NCBI GenBank assembly: GCA_036825435.1
Contig: DAISYG010000086.1
Span: 1-7,330 of the forward strand
Length of the DNA: 7,330 nt
Origin: UBA931 sp036825435
Lineage (GTDB): Bacteria > Pseudomonadota > Gammaproteobacteria > Burkholderiales > Casimicrobiaceae
Reading direction: 5' to 3'
Under the pieces are notes generated by a model. That model was given only the letters and a program-made list of their open reading frames with translations, had not been told where the DNA came from and did not search any database. The translations under genes and the position numbers were made by a program. Positions 5,138 through 7,330 of this stretch are shown piece by piece (position 1 is the first letter of the stretch; each line of letters begins with the position of its first letter).

Positions 5138-6952
5138 TTATGGATCGGCAAAGACTGTCACCGTTGCCGTTGCCGTACCGCCGTAGCCATCGTCGATGGT
5201 GTATTGGAACGTATCGTAGCCGATGTAACCATCACGGGCACGGTAGGTCAGGATATTGCCGTTTTGCGTCACCGTGCCGTTGCGTGGCTGCGTGAACGAG
5301 GTAATCGTCAAATCGTCGCCATCCGGGTCGGTATCATTCGCCAACACGTTGACATCCACCGGCGTGTTATAACCGGCAACCGCATAGTCATCGCGAGCGA
5401 CCGGCGGCTGATTCTCAACCACGCGCTCACCTTCCTGGACTGTCTTCGTACTTTCTTCGGAACGGTACACATCAACCGTTTGCTTATGCTGCACTGGCGA
5501 ACGTAACGCGCGGCGTACCCATGCTGGTTCTTCCTGAATTTCTTCGCGCTTCCATTCGATTTGCGGACCAGACGTGGCATCGGCAGATGCAGTAACCGGA
5601 ACCGTGATCGTTTCGGTACGCTCTTCATAGGTGATGAACTCGATATCAACACGACGGTTCTTGGGACGTCCTTGTTTGTCATTCGGATAACGCGGTTCGG
5701 TCAATCCTTTGCCTTCCGCCAGCAAAACGTTTCCGTCAATACCTTTTCCGATCAGGTATTGCTTCACGGAGTTTGCACGACGTTCGGAAAGCTTCTGGTT
5801 GTACGCAGCGGAACCAATATTGCAGGTGTGGCCGGCAACGTAAATATTACCTTCGATGCTGGCCGCCTTGAGAACATCCGCCACCTCGTCGAGAACCCTG
5901 CTTGCTTCGGGTTGCAATGTTGCGCTGTCAAATTTGAAGAATACGTCGGATTCCGCCGTCGCCGTCGTCTTCACGATACGCTTTTCTTCTTCCATGGGCG
6001 CGATCACTTTTTCGGTCGCTTCCGCATGCGCGACAATGGTTGAATCAGGCACTTCCGCCGAAGTGTCGCGATATTGTTTGGTCGAACGGAATGTCGGCTC
6101 ACCGAATGAGAAGCGATACATCGCCATGATGCGCTGATCGTTCTTGTCGGTTTCGTAGTCGCCGCGCTTGTGGTACACCTCGCCGACCAATGCCAGACTG
6201 TGCGGCGTACCGACAAAATATTTTTCGACGCCCAATGTGCCGGTGATCTGGCTGGTGGAACCATCGCCCCATTCGTAATCAACTCCGCCAAACCAACGCA
6301 AAGCCAAATCATCGTGAAAACGGCCGACGCGTGCACCCACACCCCAATCGTAAGCGCGTTCATAAACGCGCGTGTAGGTTGTCGTCGTCACGTCCTGCGA
6401 CCAAGCATGGTTGTTATCGACGCCCGTGTTGGTTGTTGTCGAAGAGAACAGACGATCGTCCACTTTGCGTCGCCCGGTGATTCCCGCCGAGCCATACGCT
6501 GACCCAAACCAGTGCTCATTTTCCAAGCCACCGCCAAACGTGACCTTGCGATCATGATGACGGTTCTGGTCAATCGCAGCGAACAGTTTGCGCACCGACG
6601 CTTCGTTATCATCAGCGGGTTGCCAGTGGAACGACAAGCGTCCACCTGCGGCAGATGTGCTCGTGGCGTAGATCTCTCCGATCCACGAAGTTTTTTCCGT
6701 CTCGTGGAAAGCCCAGAACAGTTCGCCGCGCCAATGCGTTTTGGACTGGTAGCCAACGCCAACTCGATAAGGCGCGCCGACATAACGCAAATCATCGTCT
6801 TGAACCGCGGGTTGTTCGCTGACTTTCATTTCCGTCGTTGCAACTTCCGGCGCTGCCTGCTGCGCCAGCACTCCAGGAACGCAACAACAGGCGGCGACAA
6901 CCACAGCCAGCCATTTGCGTCGAAACGGAATAGGTGACAGTTTTTCAGACAT
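5138..6952 (-). CDS. OmpA-domain outer-membrane protein with C-terminal Ig-like domain
   Basis: A 604-aa envelope protein. I chose the ATG at 6950-6952 because GAGG lies eight bases upstream; the ATG 11 codons earlier (6983-6985) has no RBS. Residues 1-30 are a signal peptide, with likely cleavage after GVLA. Residues about 55-285 are rich in alternating aromatic/polar strands and glycine, ending at MAMYRFSF, and look like an outer-membrane beta-barrel. Residues about 336-440 are an OmpA-like peptidoglycan-binding domain (FFKFDSATL, LSERRANSV with Arg392, GRPKNRRVDIEF). A charged linker (440-514) leads to a bacterial Ig/cadherin-like domain at 515-601 (PPVARDDYAV, VLANDTDPDGDDL, YDTFQYTIDDGYGG), resembling Pfam Big_9. 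Cys377 replaces the Asp normally found in GHTD, the residue that binds diaminopimelate. The protein would link outer membrane and cell wall, but its exact role is unknown. It appears monocistronic, converging on waaF with a shared terminator. Confidence 0.9.
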   Translation of the reverse strand: MSEKLSPIPFRRKWLAVVVAACCCVPGVLAQQAAPEVATTEMKVSEQPAVQDDDLRYVGAPYRVGVGYQSKTHWRGELFWAFHETEKTSWIGEIYATSTSAAGGRLSFHWQPADDNEASVRKLFAAIDQNRHHDRKVTFGGGLENEHWFGSAYGSAGITGRRKVDDRLFSSTTTNTGVDNNHAWSQDVTTTTYTRVYERAYDWGVGARVGRFHDDLALRWFGGVDYEWGDGSTSQITGTLGVEKYFVGTPHSLALVGEVYHKRGDYETDKNDQRIMAMYRFSFGEPTFRSTKQYRDTSAEVPDSTIVAHAEATEKVIAPMEEEKRIVKTTATAESDVFFKFDSATLQPEASRVLDEVADVLKAASIEGNIYVAGHTCNIGSAAYNQKLSERRANSVKQYLIGKGIDGNVLLAEGKGLTEPRYPNDKQGRPKNRRVDIEFITYEERTETITVPVTASADATSGPQIEWKREEIQEEPAWVRRALRSPVQHKQTVDVYRSEESTKTVQEGERVVENQPPVARDDYAVAGYNTPVDVNVLANDTDPDGDDLTITSFTQPRNGTVTQNGNILTYRARDGYIGYDTFQYTIDDGYGGTATATVTVFADP

Positions 6953-6965
6953 TTTCTTTTCCTCA
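6953..6965 (-). promoter_or_regulatory. Ribosome binding site deciding the OmpA-domain gene start
   Basis: On the minus strand GAGG is followed by eight A/G bases and then the ATG at 6950-6952. The upstream in-frame ATG (6983-6985) is preceded by GACAATACCAA, with no Shine-Dalgarno. Starting at the downstream ATG also gives a signal peptide of ordinary length. Confidence 0.6.
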
Positions 6966-7043
6966 ACGTTGATTTTTCGAATCATTTGGTATTGTCGCCC
7001 GTAAATGGCAGTAACGCTGAGGATTGCTTTGAAAAGAATCGCT

Positions 7044-7073
7044 TATTTATGATTTTTGTTGTATCGACACAAC
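7044..7073 (-). promoter_or_regulatory. Candidate promoter with overlapping 16-bp dyad upstream of the OmpA-domain gene
   Basis: On the minus strand TTGTGT (7067-7072) is followed after 17 bases by TAAATA (7044-7049), a plausible but poor sigma-70 pair (three matches to consensus in each box). The -35 hexamer lies inside a near-perfect dyad, GTTGTATCGACACAAC (7058-7073, plus strand), symmetric at 14 of 16 positions. A regulator binding such a dyad could block RNA polymerase. This is inference only. Confidence 0.3.
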
Positions 7074-7109
7074 GTCGCACGCTTTTTTTAACGGCTACGT
7101 CACATTCTT

Positions 7110-7132
7110 TTCAAAACACGAAGGTGTTTGAA
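7110..7132. other. Hairpin in the 5' region of the OmpA-domain gene
   Basis: TTCAAAACAC (7110-7119) and GTGTTTGAA (7124-7132) form a 9-bp stem with one bulged A around the loop GAAG. It sits upstream of the candidate promoter, between it and palindromic element C. It could be a remnant terminator for a leftward transcript or a regulatory site; the T-run expected of a strong terminator is absent on both sides. The rest of the 250 bases upstream of the gene shows no coding signal. Confidence 0.35.
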
Positions 7133-7202
7133 GTTTTGGAGTGCCAAAGCCGCAATAGTGTGGGCGTGAAACGAGAAGAAGTTGGATAAAAAATATGGTT
7201 AT

Positions 7203-7330
7203 GGAACCGCTGATTAATGTTGCGAGCGCGAGCAAAACAAGGCGGAATCTGACGAAAAAGCGCAGTTTACTTGAAGGTAAATGAGCATTTTGAGAAGGAT
7301 TCCAACGCTGTATTGCTTGTGCGCAGTAAT
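7203..7330 (-). repeat. Palindromic MITE-like element, copy C (inverted, truncated by window end)
   Basis: The same family as 2505-2646 and 3869-4010 but in reverse orientation. The 128 visible bases align without gaps to the last 128 bases of the other two copies (about 85% identity by eye), so 14 bases, its outer terminal repeat, should lie just past the window. The visible terminus is GGAACCGCTGATTAATG. The central hairpin is a perfect TTTAC-CTTCAA-GTAAA, and GGAATC (element positions 42-47) faces GATTCC (96-101). The visible flank is TTAT (7199-7202), not TTAG, which suggests that TTAG at the other copies is target sequence rather than part of the element. It lies upstream of the OmpA-domain gene. 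Confidence 0.85.

Noticed and set aside
5561..6043. 160-aa plus-strand ORF opposite the OmpA-domain gene
   Set aside because: It is antisense to clear OmpA-domain coding sequence. The long open frame is a by-product of codon use on the other strand.
6986..7189. 67-aa plus-strand ORF upstream of the OmpA-domain gene
   Set aside because: It begins at TTG without a Shine-Dalgarno, its product has no recognisable motif, and it covers the expected promoter region of the divergent gene.

Overview
The window looks like chromosomal DNA of a betaproteobacterium. It has moderate GC content and clear Shine-Dalgarno sites. The order ilvE - small CHCC zinc-finger gene - waaF is one I associate with that class, and heptosyltransferase II, a Braun-type lipoprotein signal and an OmpA-domain protein all point to a Gram-negative envelope. 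I cannot name the genus from sequence alone.

Layout. Positions 57-2395 hold three minus-strand genes read leftward: a PPK2-family polyphosphate kinase (1469-2395), an endonuclease/exonuclease/phosphatase-fold enzyme (592-1359) and a glycine-zipper outer-membrane lipoprotein (57-494). A divergent intergenic region (2396-2735) separates them from a plus-strand group: branched-chain aminotransferase ilvE (2736-3665), a 63-aa zinc-finger protein (3677-3868) and LPS heptosyltransferase II waaF (4042-5088). A 12-bp perfect terminator hairpin at 5089-5117 serves waaF and the convergent minus-strand gene 5138-6952. That gene encodes a large secreted protein with a predicted beta-barrel, an OmpA-like domain and a C-terminal Ig-like domain. 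The last 250 bases upstream of it hold a candidate promoter with a dyad and a hairpin.

The main non-genic signal is a family of short palindromic elements. Two full copies of exactly 142 bp (2505-2646 and 3869-4010) lie in the same orientation, each flanked by TTAG on both sides. A third copy, inverted and cut off by the window end (7203-7330), matches the same length register. The copies are about 84-86% identical to each other by eye count. Each is an imperfect palindrome about its exact midpoint, with terminal inverted repeats of the form GGAA-C-CTGATT, a central TTTAC/GTAAA hairpin and a hypervariable 6-nt loop. They contain no ORF and look like a MITE-type, non-autonomous transposable element. 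One copy has inserted exactly at the stop codon of the zinc-finger gene, regenerating it through the target duplication, and has pushed waaF away from its upstream neighbours.

Functionally the genes are housekeeping and envelope functions (amino-acid synthesis, LPS inner core, polyphosphate/nucleotide metabolism, outer-membrane proteins). I see no defence island, phage genes, CRISPR array, tRNA or rRNA. The most unusual protein is the OmpA-domain protein: it has Cys in place of the usual peptidoglycan-binding Asp and carries an extra C-terminal Ig-like domain.
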